From Shewanella sp. SNU WT4 (GTDB lineage: Bacteria > Pseudomonadota > Gammaproteobacteria > Enterobacterales > Shewanellaceae), in the NCBI RefSeq assembly GCF_006494715.1, contig NZ_CP041151.1, positions 310,001 to 374,000 of the forward strand: a stretch of DNA of 64,000 nucleotides. The letters are read 5' to 3'. Below, piece after piece: positions 8,837 to 18,326 of this stretch. The translations under genes were made by a program, and so were the position numbers. Position 1 is the stretch's first letter, and every line of letters begins with the position of its first letter. The notes under the pieces are model-generated. The model made no database searches and had not been told where the DNA came from. It saw only the letters and a list, made by a program, of their open reading frames with translations.

Positions 8837-9046
8837 GTTATTGCAAATGATATTTTCGATAACGAGGTTGGTTTGCGCTAATGTATTCGGAGTCTTCATT
8901 AGGTGCTACCACCCGCTCCACGATGAGTTCCGCGCTAGATTGTCCTCAAAAAGCCCAAAGCATACTGCGTTGCTGTTTTTTATGTCAGGTCTTCAATCTA
9001 GTGGTCTGACCGTTCTGCCATCTTTTTTATCATCTGCAAACTCGGC
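8837..9046 (-). ncRNA. Candidate bridge (seeker) RNA region of the IS1111-type element
   Basis: About 210 nt without a credible gene lie between the transposase stop and the distal inverted repeat. In IS110/IS1111 elements a structured RNA that pairs with both target and donor DNA is encoded in the long non-coding end; in the IS1111 branch this is downstream of the transposase, as here. Visible structure includes a 9-bp inverted repeat (8833-8841/8859-8867) and a GTCAG/CTGAC pair near 8983-9010. Exact RNA boundaries and loops cannot be drawn by eye. Confidence 0.4.
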
Positions 9047-10063
9047 TTAAACTCTTACTTCAAATGCTTGCTTGGTCGATAACACTGACCACGCTATCCG
9101 CACTAACTTATTCGCCAAAGCGACAACCGCTACGTTAAATGGCTTTCTGGCTCTTAACTCCAAAATCCATTCACCAAAAACAGCGACTGCAACCTCTGGC
9201 CTTGATAAAATCGACCGTGCACCATGGATGAATAACGTCCTCAACGCTTTGTTGCCGCGCTTACTTATCCCCAAAAGCGTGGTTTTGCCGCCAGTTGAGT
9301 ATTGATGTGGGACAAGCCCTATCCAGGCGGCTAACTGTCGTCCATTTTTAAAGTGACCCACATCGGAGATATCCGCTAAACACTGACTCGCTGTTAAATT
9401 TCCCACACCTGGGATAGATTTAAGCAGTTGAGCATCTTCATTTTGCTCGACAAGCTGTTTCAGCTTGTTATCTTGACCTGCAATACGCTCATTAAGCTGT
9501 AAATAGTATTCGTGATGCTCAATCAACTCCTGCATTAACATCTGAGGAATAGATTCTTTACTATAAGCAAGCCATTGAAATAGGCTCTTCATCTTGCTAT
9601 GCCCTTTAGGGAAGCTCATACCAAATTCAAGCAAGATAGCTCCAATACGGGACATGCACGCGGTACGCTCTTTTACGTAACTAGAACGAATACGTTGGAT
9701 CACTGAGATAACCTGAGCAGTTTCAGTTTTAACACCAACAAAGCGCATCGATGGGCGTGTTGATGCTTCCGCTATTGCATCAGCATCGATGTAATCATTT
9801 TTATTAGTTTTAACGTAAGGTTTAACGTACTGCGGAGGAATGAGTTTAACTTCGTGCCCAAAAGACTGGCACTTTCGAGCGAGCCAATGTGAGCCACCAC
9901 ATGACTCCATAGCTATGATTGTTGCGGGTATTTGAGCTAAAAACTCAATAAGTTTTGCGCGAGATAAATGCTTTCGAAATTGCTCTCGACCGCTATAGTC
10001 ATGAGCAACAAGATGAAAAGAAGATTTGCCTAAATCGATCCCAATTACTTTAATAGTAGACAT
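9047..10063 (-). CDS. IS110-family transposase (DEDD, serine-assisted)
   Basis: A 338-residue, full-length transposase. The N-terminal RuvC-like DEDD domain shows GIDLGKSSFHL (first Asp at residue 10), AMESCGGSHWLA (Glu) and KTNKNDYIDADAIAEA (two Asp). The C-terminal Transposase_20 region has LKSIPGVGNLTASQCLADI, a helix-hairpin-helix-like segment, and TGGKTTLLGISKRGNKALR, the family hallmark around the catalytic serine. The frame is uninterrupted, so the element may be active. It starts at an ATG (10063) within a strongly palindromic leader. Confidence 0.93.
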   Translation of the reverse strand: MSTIKVIGIDLGKSSFHLVAHDYSGREQFRKHLSRAKLIEFLAQIPATIIAMESCGGSHWLARKCQSFGHEVKLIPPQYVKPYVKTNKNDYIDADAIAEASTRPSMRFVGVKTETAQVISVIQRIRSSYVKERTACMSRIGAILLEFGMSFPKGHSKMKSLFQWLAYSKESIPQMLMQELIEHHEYYLQLNERIAGQDNKLKQLVEQNEDAQLLKSIPGVGNLTASQCLADISDVGHFKNGRQLAAWIGLVPHQYSTGGKTTLLGISKRGNKALRTLFIHGARSILSRPEVAVAVFGEWILELRARKPFNVAVVALANKLVRIAWSVLSTKQAFEVRV

Positions 10064-10064
10064 G

Positions 10065-10122
10065 ATGGTTCGCCTCTTTGTTTGCCTAACCCTAAGCTTA
10101 GCTTAGGGGTGAGGCGGACCAT
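10065..10122. repeat. Nested palindromes at the transposase-proximal IS end
   Basis: The terminal repeat 10111-10122 has a second, nearly complementary partner just inside the element at 10065-10076 (ATGGTTCGCCTC, 11 of 12). Between them lies another perfect hairpin (CCCTAAGC at 10090-10097, GCTTAGGG at 10101-10108). The whole leader of the transposase gene can therefore fold on itself. Confidence 0.75.
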
Positions 10123-10127
10123 CTAAT

Positions 10128-10152
10128 TAAGCCGGAGATAGACTCCGGCTTA
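10128..10152 (-). terminator. fadBA terminator
   Basis: A perfect 10-bp GC-rich stem (10128-10137 with 10143-10152, 5-nt loop) starts 15 nt past the fadA stop codon. On the minus strand the expected U-tract is poor (AUUAG...), and the IS1111-type end begins about 5 nt further on, so the insertion may have altered it. Confidence 0.75.
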
Positions 10153-10166
10153 TTATTTAATAAAAT

Positions 10167-11342
<1,176 letters not shown>

Positions 11343-11352
11343 TTACCCTAAA

Positions 11353-13503
11353 TTATGCTTGGTAGTAACGTGCATTATTGGCTGCCATGTCACGCATGGT
11401 CGCTGTCACTTGGTAGAGTCCGCCTAAATGGGCAAACTTATCAGCCAAGGCCACAAAGTTGGCAACCCCCATGGTATCTAAATAGCGGAACACGCCACCG
11501 CGAAATGGTGGGAAGCCTAAGCCAAAGACTAAGCCCATATCAGCTTCAGCTGGGCTGGCAACTATGCCTTCTTCAAGGCAGCGTACGGTTTCGATAATCA
11601 TAGGGATCATAGTGCGGGCAATAATGGTATCAGCATCAAATGCTTTAACTTCGCCATAAGCTTGCTTGAGTAAATCAACACTAACAGGATCAATAGTTTT
11701 GGCGAGCTTACCCTTGGCATCTAGTGCGTATTGATAGAAGCCTTTACCATTTTTCTGACCATATCTTTGATTGGCAAACATGATGTTGATGGCATCGTTA
11801 TCTGGTGTTGCCATGCGATCAGGAAAGCCTTCAGCCATCACAGCCTGAGCGTGATGGCCAGTATCTAGGCCGACCACATCCAATAAGTACGCCGGACCCA
11901 TAGGCCAGCCAAATTGTTTTTCCATGACTTTATCGATAGCGCTAAAGTCGCCGCCATCGGCTAACAAGCCATTAAAGCCAGCAAAATAAGGAAAGAGCAC
12001 GCGGTTAACAAAAAAGCCTGGACAATCATTGACGACAATCGGGGTTTTACCCATCTTGCTGGCATAGGCCACTACTGTGGCTATGGTTTCATCTGTGGTT
12101 TTGTCACCGCGAATGACTTCCACTAACGGCATTTTATGCACGGGATTAAAGAAGTGCATACCGCAGAAACGGCTCGCATCTTTAACGCTCTTAGCTAACA
12201 AATTAATGGAAATGGTTGAAGTGTTAGAGGTAATCACAGTCTGTGCGCCCACATGCTGCTCAACTTCGGCCAGCACTTGCGCTTTAACCTTAGGATTTTC
12301 GACCACGGCTTCAACTATGATATCGGCGTGGGCTAAGGCTGAATAATCTAAGCTTGGGGTAATGTTATTAAGTACCTTAGCCATTTTTTCAGGGGTTGAA
12401 CGGCCACGCTGAATTTGACCTGTTAGTAGCTTTGATGCTTCATTTAAGCCGAGCTCTAATGCCGGTACTGCGATGTCTTTCATCACAATCGGCGTGCCTT
12501 TGCTGGCACTTTGATAAGCAATGCCGCCGCCCATAATACCGGCGCCTAATACGGCCGCTTGCTTAATGGGTAGCGCAATTTTGCTGGCTTTCTTGGCTTT
12601 ACCTTTAACAACTTGCTCGTTTAAGAAGATACCAATAAGCGCGGTAGCCACATCAGTTTTAGCCAAAGTCACAAAAGCTTGGTGTTCTACTTTTAAGGCC
12701 TGAGTTCTATCAAATTTTGCCGCGGCTTCAACCACATTGACCGCCGCCATTGGCGCTGGGTAATGTTTACCTGCAACCCCAAACACCATAGCTTTAGCGG
12801 TTGAAAAAGACATCATGGCTTCGAGTTTTGGTAAGGCTAAAGGTTGCTGTTTGCGTTGTCTGCGCGCTTGCCAATCAATTTGTTCAGCAATGGCAGACTT
12901 GAGCATTTGTATGGCCGATGTGAATAACGCTTCAGGTTTTACCACGGCATCGATGGCGCCGACGGCAAGCGCGGCATCTGCTCTGTTATCTTTACCTGTA
13001 GTAATCCATTCCAATGCATTATCAGCACCAATAATACGCGGTAAGCGCACTGTGCCACCAAAGCCAGGAATAATGCCAAGCTTAGTTTCAGGTAAACCAA
13101 TGAGGGCATTGGTATCGGCAATGCGTAAGTCCGCCGCTAAAATAGTTTCACAACCACCACCAAGTGCATAACCATTAATGGCTGCAATGGTAGGGAAAGG
13201 TAAATCTTCTAGCTTGTTGAACACCTTGTTTGCTTCTTCAAGCCATTGCAAAAGCTGTGCGTCATCTTGGGCAAACAGACCTAAAAACTCAGCGATATCA
13301 GCGCCAACAATGAAGGCTTCTTTAGCAGAGCTCAGGATTAATCCTGCAATCGCCGGCTTGGCCGCAATAGCGTCCAGTGCTTCATTAAAGGCGAGGAGTG
13401 TGGCTCTATCGAATTTATTCACTGAGCCTTGGGCGTTAAAGCATAAGTGAGCGATATTGCCGTCGATGAGGTCAACTTGGATCATGGGACTTTGGTAAAT
13501 CAT
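11353..13503 (-). CDS. fadB: Fatty-acid oxidation complex alpha subunit (enoyl-CoA hydratase / 3-hydroxyacyl-CoA dehydrogenase)
   Basis: This is a 716-residue multifunctional enzyme. The N-terminal crotonase domain carries the two catalytic glutamates in [16 protein letters not shown] and [20 protein letters not shown]. The NAD-binding motif of the dehydrogenase is [17 protein letters not shown] near residue 320, followed by [15 protein letters not shown] with the catalytic His. It oxidises enoyl-CoA to ketoacyl-CoA for FadA. The ATG at 13503 has AGGAAG 6 nt upstream. The region between it and the divergent pepQ contains a PsrA-like palindrome. Confidence 0.97.
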   Translation of the reverse strand: MIYQSPMIQVDLIDGNIAHLCFNAQGSVNKFDRATLLAFNEALDAIAAKPAIAGLILSSAKEAFIVGADIAEFLGLFAQDDAQLLQWLEEANKVFNKLEDLPFPTIAAINGYALGGGCETILAADLRIADTNALIGLPETKLGIIPGFGGTVRLPRIIGADNALEWITTGKDNRADAALAVGAIDAVVKPEALFTSAIQMLKSAIAEQIDWQARRQRKQQPLALPKLEAMMSFSTAKAMVFGVAGKHYPAPMAAVNVVEAAAKFDRTQALKVEHQAFVTLAKTDVATALIGIFLNEQVVKGKAKKASKIALPIKQAAVLGAGIMGGGIAYQSASKGTPIVMKDIAVPALELGLNEASKLLTGQIQRGRSTPEKMAKVLNNITPSLDYSALAHADIIVEAVVENPKVKAQVLAEVEQHVGAQTVITSNTSTISINLLAKSVKDASRFCGMHFFNPVHKMPLVEVIRGDKTTDETIATVVAYASKMGKTPIVVNDCPGFFVNRVLFPYFAGFNGLLADGGDFSAIDKVMEKQFGWPMGPAYLLDVVGLDTGHHAQAVMAEGFPDRMATPDNDAINIMFANQRYGQKNGKGFYQYALDAKGKLAKTIDPVSVDLLKQAYGEVKAFDADTIIARTMIPMIIETVRCLEEGIVASPAEADMGLVFGLGFPPFRGGVFRYLDTMGVANFVALADKFAHLGGLYQVTATMRDMAANNARYYQA

Positions 13504-13660
13504 TGCACGCTTCCTTTTCGCTAAACCTGTTCTAATGATGAGTTAGGCTTGGATTTTGCTGCACACAGTGAGCAAGTGGACTAGCCAGCAAACTTGTAAC
13601 TCGATGTTGGCTTAATGTTATTCAGTGTGCGGCTAAATGAAAAATAATTCAACATCCAAT

Positions 13661-13676
13661 TTAAACGGGCGTTTAA
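13661..13676. promoter_or_regulatory. Candidate PsrA-type operator upstream of fadBA
   Basis: TTAAACGGGCGTTTAA is a perfect 7-2-7 palindrome. Its core AAAC-N4-GTTT matches the PsrA motif of Pseudomonas (AAAC, 2-4 bases, GTTT). PsrA is a TetR-type repressor released by long-chain acyl groups that controls beta-oxidation genes in Pseudomonas and relatives. It lies 158 bp upstream of fadB and about 95 bp upstream of pepQ. No regulator gene is in the window, so the assignment is by motif only. Confidence 0.55.
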
Positions 13677-13768
13677 CAGTTGTTGCTGATGGTGAGGATC
13701 TTAGGCTGTGATAAACTTAAACACAGGATAGGATGTAAATAGTATGGCAACTGAGTGAGAGATTAATA

Positions 13769-15085
13769 ATGAATTCAGAACATTACCAAAATCATATTAA
13801 AGCATTAAATCATCGAGCTCAGGACATACTGGCCAAAGAAGGGCTGCAAGGCTTAGTGATCCACTCAGGTCAGCCGCGACGCCAATTTTTAGATGATATG
13901 GATTACCCGTTTAAAGTGAATCCGCACTTTAAAGCTTGGGTGCCTGTCATTAATAATCCCAACTCGTGGTTGATTATTAATGGCGTAGATAAACCCGTGT
14001 TGGTGTTTTATTGCCCAGTGGACTTTTGGCATAAAGTTAATGAAGTGCCAACGGATGAATGGACTCAGAGTATTGATATTAAAGTGCTCACCAAAGTGGA
14101 TGCTATCGCTGAGCTACTGCCTAATAATATTCAGGACTGGGCTTATATAGGCGAGCATATTGATGTTGCCGATGCGCTGGGTTTTAGCCATAAAAATCCT
14201 AATGCGGTAATGAATTATCTGCATTACCACCGCTCAGTAAAAACGCCTTATGAACTTGATTGTTTGCGCGCGGCCAATCAATTAGCGGTACAAGGCCACC
14301 ATGCTGCCAAATCAGCCTTTTTTGATGGCGGCAGTGAATATGCAATTCAGCAAGCTTACTTGCAAGCTTTAGGGCAAAGCGAAAATGATATGCCTTATGG
14401 CAATATTATTGCGCTTAACCGCAATTGCGCGATTTTGCACTACACAGATTTAGCTTATCGCGCGCCGAATAAAAGTTTGTCATTTTTGATTGATGCTGGC
14501 GCGCAAATTAATGGCTATGCCGCTGACATTACCCGCACTTACTCATTTGATCACAATGATTTTTTTAATCTGATTCAGGCCATGGATAAACTGCAAGCTA
14601 AGGTCATGGCCGCAATGAAGGTAGGGGTGCGTTATCTTGATTTACACTTGATGACCCATAGGTTGTTGGCACAAGTGCTAATCGATCATCATATCGCTAT
14701 GGGGGATATTGATACCTTGATTGATCTAGGGGTTACCCGCACCTTTTTTCCCCATGGACTTGGCCATATGCTTGGGTTACAGGTACATGATGTTGCTGGT
14801 TTTATGCATGATGAGCGCGGCACTCATGTTGCGGCGCCTGCGAGTGACCCGTTTTTACGCTGCACCCGTACGTTAGAGCTCAATCAAGTGTTAACCGTTG
14901 AGCCGGGTCTGTATTTTATCGATAGTTTATTGGCGCAGTTAGCAACCACTGCAGCTAAGCATCATGTAAACTGGGCGCAAGTGGCAGCGTTTAAGCCTTA
15001 TGGCGGCATACGCATAGAAGACAACGTCATTATCCAACCTTTTGGCGTTGAGAACATGACGCGGGAGTCTGGATTAATTGATTGA
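13769..15085 (+). CDS. pepQ: Xaa-Pro dipeptidase
   Basis: A cytosolic M24B metallopeptidase that hydrolyses dipeptides ending in proline; the family is also known to hydrolyse organophosphates. The 438 residues match PepQ (443 in E. coli). The dinuclear metal ligands are visible in order: two Asp in [19 protein letters not shown], His in [14 protein letters not shown], Glu in VEPGLYFI and Glu in GGIRIEDN. It is divergent from fadB and overlaps yigZ by 8 nt, so they are co-transcribed. Confidence 0.95.
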   Translation: MNSEHYQNHIKALNHRAQDILAKEGLQGLVIHSGQPRRQFLDDMDYPFKVNPHFKAWVPVINNPNSWLIINGVDKPVLVFYCPVDFWHKVNEVPTDEWTQSIDIKVLTKVDAIAELLPNNIQDWAYIGEHIDVADALGFSHKNPNAVMNYLHYHRSVKTPYELDCLRAANQLAVQGHHAAKSAFFDGGSEYAIQQAYLQALGQSENDMPYGNIIALNRNCAILHYTDLAYRAPNKSLSFLIDAGAQINGYAADITRTYSFDHNDFFNLIQAMDKLQAKVMAAMKVGVRYLDLHLMTHRLLAQVLIDHHIAMGDIDTLIDLGVTRTFFPHGLGHMLGLQVHDVAGFMHDERGTHVAAPASDPFLRCTRTLELNQVLTVEPGLYFIDSLLAQLATTAAKHHVNWAQVAAFKPYGGIRIEDNVIIQPFGVENMTRESGLID

Positions 15086-15704
15086 GTCGTATTATGTACC
15101 CATAGAAGAGGTACGTTTTGAAGAAGAGATAAAGCAAAGCCGCTTTATCTCTTTTGTTTTTCCGGTCAACAACGCCGATGACTTTAGCCAAAAATTGGCA
15201 GATATTCGTAAAAGCTGGCCCAATGCTTGTCATTATTGTTATGCCGCTCGATTTGGCGCGCCTGATAATGACGTATTAATTAAATCTAGCGATGATGGCG
15301 AGCCTGCAGGTAGTGCAGGGCGACCCATGCTGGCGTTATTAAGCGGTAGTCAATTAGGGGAAGTCGGCACTATTGTGGTGCGCTATTATGGCGGTACTAA
15401 GCTTGGTGTTGGCGGGTTAGTGCGCGCTTACACGGCTGGGGTGCGTCAGTGTTTGCTGGATGTGCCAAAGCGCGAAAAACAATTACGATACCCAGCCTCA
15501 CTAAACTGTGCGTACAATGAGCTTAATGATATCGACTATTTATTAAATAAATTTGATGCGGTGATTATCGATAAGCAATTTGGCGCGACTATCGAATTAA
15601 CCTTTGAAATTAGTCTCAGCCAGTGGCCATTATTAATGGCTGCAGTGGTGAGTCAATTTCAAGGGCGCTTACGTTTAATAGCGCTAAGCCCGCGATTACA
15701 ATAA
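15078..15704 (+). CDS. yigZ: YigZ/IMPACT-family protein
   Basis: 208 residues with the UPF0029/IMPACT N-terminal domain: [18 protein letters not shown] [16 protein letters not shown] and [19 protein letters not shown] are the conserved blocks. A smaller C-terminal ferredoxin-like domain follows. The family is linked to ribosome or tRNA binding, but its bacterial role is not settled. The only start consistent with homologues (IESYYVP) is a TTG at 15078, inside the end of pepQ, with GGGAG upstream; the overlap implies coupled translation. It precedes trkH, as in E. coli (pepQ-yigZ-trkH-hemG). Confidence 0.9.
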   Translation: MIESYYVPIEEVRFEEEIKQSRFISFVFPVNNADDFSQKLADIRKSWPNACHYCYAARFGAPDNDVLIKSSDDGEPAGSAGRPMLALLSGSQLGEVGTIVVRYYGGTKLGVGGLVRAYTAGVRQCLLDVPKREKQLRYPASLNCAYNELNDIDYLLNKFDAVIIDKQFGATIELTFEISLSQWPLLMAAVVSQFQGRLRLIALSPRLQ

Positions 15705-15787
15705 TCTCAGTATTATGTCTATTCAGGTAGTTATGCCAGAATAACCCTTAACTGAATAAGCCTTATCGAGGCAAGTACAAAAAAATC

Positions 15788-17245
15788 ATGCAATATAGAA
15801 CAATAACAAGAATAACCGGCCTACTCATTGGCCTATTTTCTATCACTATGCTGCCACCTGCTATGGTGGCGGTTTGGTATAAAGATGGCGGTGGTGCCAC
15901 GTTTATTCAGTCTTTTTTTCTGAGTTTGTTGATGGGTTTTATTCTTTGGTATCCCAACCGTCAATTTAAGACTGAGCTGCGCACCCGTGAAGGTTTTCTC
16001 ATTGTGGTGTTATTTTGGGGGGTACTGGGTTCCATAGGTGCTTTACCTTTTATTTTGTCACCTCAGCCAGATTTAAGTATTACCGATAGTTTCTTTGAAT
16101 CCTTTTCGGCGCTGACGACCACAGGTGCGACGGTTATTGTCGGCTTAGATAACTTACCTAAAGCGATATTATTTTATCGTCATCTACTGCAGTGGTTGGG
16201 TGGTATGGGGATCATTGTGCTCGCGGTCGCGATTTTACCTGTGCTGGGTATTGGCGGCATGCAGCTCTATCGCGCTGAAATTCCAGGCCCAGTTAAAGAC
16301 AGTAAGATGACGCCGAGGATTGCCGAAACCGCTAAAGCGCTCTGGTATATTTATTTGCTGCTTACCATTGCTTGCGCCTTAGCTTACTGGGCTGCAGGCA
16401 TGACCTTGTTTGATGCCGTGTGTCACTCATTCTCAACCATAGCCATTGGCGGGTTTTCTACCCACGATGCCAGCATGGGTTACTTTAATAGCCCAGTCAT
16501 TAATTTGATTTGTGTGTTCTTTTTACTGGTTGCGGCAATTAACTTTAGTGTGCATTTTGCGGCGTTTTCGCGGCGCGGCATTAACTTTAAAGTGTATTTC
16601 CGCGATACCGAATTTAAAGTGCTCATTGCTATTCAGCTGATCTTAACTGCTATTTGTTTTGTGACTTTATATCAAAGCGGTATTTATGATTCAGCAGAAC
16701 AAACCTTAGATTATGCCTTGTTCCAAGCGGTATCTATTTCTACTACCGCAGGCTTTGGTACTGAAAGTTTCCATTTATGGCCGCTGTTTTTACCTATGCT
16801 GCTAATCTTTTCTAGTTTTATTGGTGGCTGTGGCGGTTCGACTGCCGGTGGCATGAAAGTCATGCGAATGATTTTATTATTGCTGCAAGGCTCAAGGGAG
16901 CTTAAACGTTTAGTTCATCCCAAGGCGCTTTATTCGATTCGCTTAGGCAATACCGCTTTGCCCGATCGGGTCATTGATGCGGTGTGGGGATTCTTCTCGG
17001 CTTACACCTTAGTCTTTGTGGTGTGTATGCTGCTGCTGATGGGCTTAGGCTTAGATAACATCACGGCTTTTAGTGCGACAGCCGCCTGCTTAAATAACTT
17101 GGGCCCAGGTCTTGGGGAAGTGGCGAGCAATTATGCCAGTATTTCTGATAGCGCTAAGTGGGTGCTAGTGGTTGCCATGATGTTTGGCCGACTGGAAGTG
17201 TTTACCTTGTTGGTGTTATTTACGCCGACCTTTTGGCGTAACTAG
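15788..17245 (+). CDS. trkH: Trk-type potassium uptake protein TrkH, first copy
   Basis: 485 residues, polytopic inner-membrane K+ channel/transporter of the Trk/Ktr/HKT family. The four pore loops with selectivity-filter segments can be seen: ALTTTGATV, TIAIGGFSTH, SISTTAGFGT and NNLGPGLG. The order pepQ-yigZ-trkH-hemG is that of E. coli. It needs the NAD-binding subunit TrkA, encoded 2.5 kb away. A second, only moderately similar TrkH lies on the other strand beyond hemG. Confidence 0.93.
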   Translation: MQYRTITRITGLLIGLFSITMLPPAMVAVWYKDGGGATFIQSFFLSLLMGFILWYPNRQFKTELRTREGFLIVVLFWGVLGSIGALPFILSPQPDLSITDSFFESFSALTTTGATVIVGLDNLPKAILFYRHLLQWLGGMGIIVLAVAILPVLGIGGMQLYRAEIPGPVKDSKMTPRIAETAKALWYIYLLLTIACALAYWAAGMTLFDAVCHSFSTIAIGGFSTHDASMGYFNSPVINLICVFFLLVAAINFSVHFAAFSRRGINFKVYFRDTEFKVLIAIQLILTAICFVTLYQSGIYDSAEQTLDYALFQAVSISTTAGFGTESFHLWPLFLPMLLIFSSFIGGCGGSTAGGMKVMRMILLLLQGSRELKRLVHPKALYSIRLGNTALPDRVIDAVWGFFSAYTLVFVVCMLLLMGLGLDNITAFSATAACLNNLGPGLGEVASNYASISDSAKWVLVVAMMFGRLEVFTLLVLFTPTFWRN

Positions 17246-17258
17246 CGCGTTTATTGAA

Positions 17259-17293
17259 AAGCAGTTTTGTTAGTGTTGACTGCAAAACTGCTT
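17259..17293. terminator. Inverted repeat between trkH and the convergent ArsR gene
   Basis: An 11-bp perfect stem (17259-17269 with 17283-17293) spans the end of the regulator gene, so its right arm encodes the last codons, including Cys100. No strong T-run on either side; likely a shared bidirectional terminator. Confidence 0.55.
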
Positions 17294-17581
17294 ATACATG
17301 ATGGCGATAACTTCCCGTACCTTGTCGTTTTTCAGGCGGTAATAAACAACTTGTGAGCTTTTGCGGCAGTCCACTAATTGCTCTTTTCTTAATACGGCCA
17401 AGTGCTGCGACAGCGCCGATTGGCTCAAGGGAATATGCTCATTCATCTCGTTGACGCAGTATTCATTGTCCAGCAATTGGCACAAAATCATTAAGCGATA
17501 AGGGTTAGCTATCGCTTTTAGCCATTTAGCGGCTTGCTCGGCATTATTGACCATAGCCGTTTTATCGATAATTTTTTCCAT
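17270..17581 (-). CDS. ArsR-family regulator of the BigR/YgaV/HlyU persulfide-sensor type
   Basis: A 103-residue winged-helix repressor: ANPYRLMILCQLL forms the start of the core, and SQSALSQHLAVLRKEQLVDCRKSSQVVYYRL the recognition helix and wing. It lacks the ELCVCDL metal box of ArsR/SmtB. Instead Cys34 (LMILC) and Cys100 (KQFCSQH) are 66 residues apart, the spacing of the redox cysteines in SqrR, BigR and HlyU, which sense persulfides. It is convergent with trkH and divergent from hemG. Targets are unknown; sulfur-responsive control is inferred. Confidence 0.8.
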   Translation of the reverse strand: MEKIIDKTAMVNNAEQAAKWLKAIANPYRLMILCQLLDNEYCVNEMNEHIPLSQSALSQHLAVLRKEQLVDCRKSSQVVYYRLKNDKVREVIAIMYKQFCSQH

Positions 17582-17741
17582 GTCTCATTGGCCCTCGGCT
17601 AGTTCATTAGTTTATTCTAATTGCTTCGCTGACTTATTGCTACGCTTGCCGGGTGTGATGAAGTTGGATTATTGCGGCCTAAGCACATGACACTGTGGCT
17701 GAATATTGCCACAATCAGCAAAACTTTAGACAAGGAATGAC

Positions 17742-18281
17742 ATGGCTTCAGTATTAGTGTTGTATTTTACTCGGGGTGGGCATACGGCCAAGATAGCTAA
17801 TGCCATTGCCGCCAGACTCACTAGCCAAGGGCATCACTGCGACTGCTTTAACATTAATGGCTTAACTCAACGCATTGACTGGGATAAGTATGATCTGGTG
17901 AATTTTGGCGCCTGCGTGCTTTATGGCACTTATGATAAGTCGGTATTTACGTTTATTGAGCAGCACCAAACGCAATTAGCGGCTGTGGCTAATAGTTTTT
18001 TTTGTGTCAACGTGGTGGCACGTAAACCTGAAAAACGCATTCCTGAGAACAATAAATACCTCCAGAAGTTTTTAGCCTTATCGCCGTGGCAACCACAAGA
18101 TGTGAAGATTATTGCGGGTAAAGTGGATTATCCTTCATGGCCTTGGCTCGACAGCCTTGCCATTCGTTTTATCATGAAGATGACTGACGGCCCAACCGAT
18201 CCTAAAGCAGTGATTGATTACACCGACTGGCAAGATGTCGACAAGTATGCCGACTCTCTGCTAAGTCTCATTAAGCGCTAA
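17742..18281 (+). CDS. hemG: Menaquinone-dependent protoporphyrinogen IX dehydrogenase
   Basis: A 179-residue flavodoxin-like protein (E. coli HemG 181). It oxidises protoporphyrinogen IX to protoporphyrin IX using the quinone pool, the penultimate haem step. The FMN phosphate loop is YFTRGGHTAKIA; NVVARKPEKR, LRYP-like KVDYPSWPW and IMKMTDG match the membrane-associated insertion of the family. AAGGA lies 7 nt before the ATG. An inverted repeat TGTGGC-N8-GCCACA (17694-17713) is just upstream. Confidence 0.93.
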   Translation: MASVLVLYFTRGGHTAKIANAIAARLTSQGHHCDCFNINGLTQRIDWDKYDLVNFGACVLYGTYDKSVFTFIEQHQTQLAAVANSFFCVNVVARKPEKRIPENNKYLQKFLALSPWQPQDVKIIAGKVDYPSWPWLDSLAIRFIMKMTDGPTDPKAVIDYTDWQDVDKYADSLLSLIKR

Positions 18282-18292
18282 AAGGCCGGTGT

Positions 18293-18326
18293 TTTCGCCC
18301 TAGTATTTCCAAAAACTAGGGTGAAA
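18293..18326. terminator. Bidirectional terminator between hemG and trkH copy 2
   Basis: A 12-bp stem with one G-T pair (18293-18304 with 18315-18326) and T-rich and A-rich borders serves the two convergent genes; it overlaps the stop codon and last codons of the minus-strand trkH. Confidence 0.7.

Larger units (their letters stand above)
8825..10122 (-). mobile_element. IS110-family (IS1111-type) insertion sequence
   Basis: A DEDD transposase gene is flanked by 12-bp perfect inverted repeats: ATGGTCCGCCTC at 8825-8836 and its complement at 10111-10122. IS110 proper lacks such repeats; the IS1111 branch has short subterminal ones, so true ends probably lie a few bases outside these coordinates. 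The layout fits IS1111: about 47 nt of leader before the transposase and about 210 nt of non-coding DNA after it. No target duplication is visible, as usual in this family. It sits between the tusA promoter region and the fadA terminator. Confidence 0.88.

Noticed and set aside
15030..15233. Minus-strand frame of 67 codons across the pepQ-yigZ junction
   Set aside because: It is antisense to two overlapping conserved genes and has no recognisable product.
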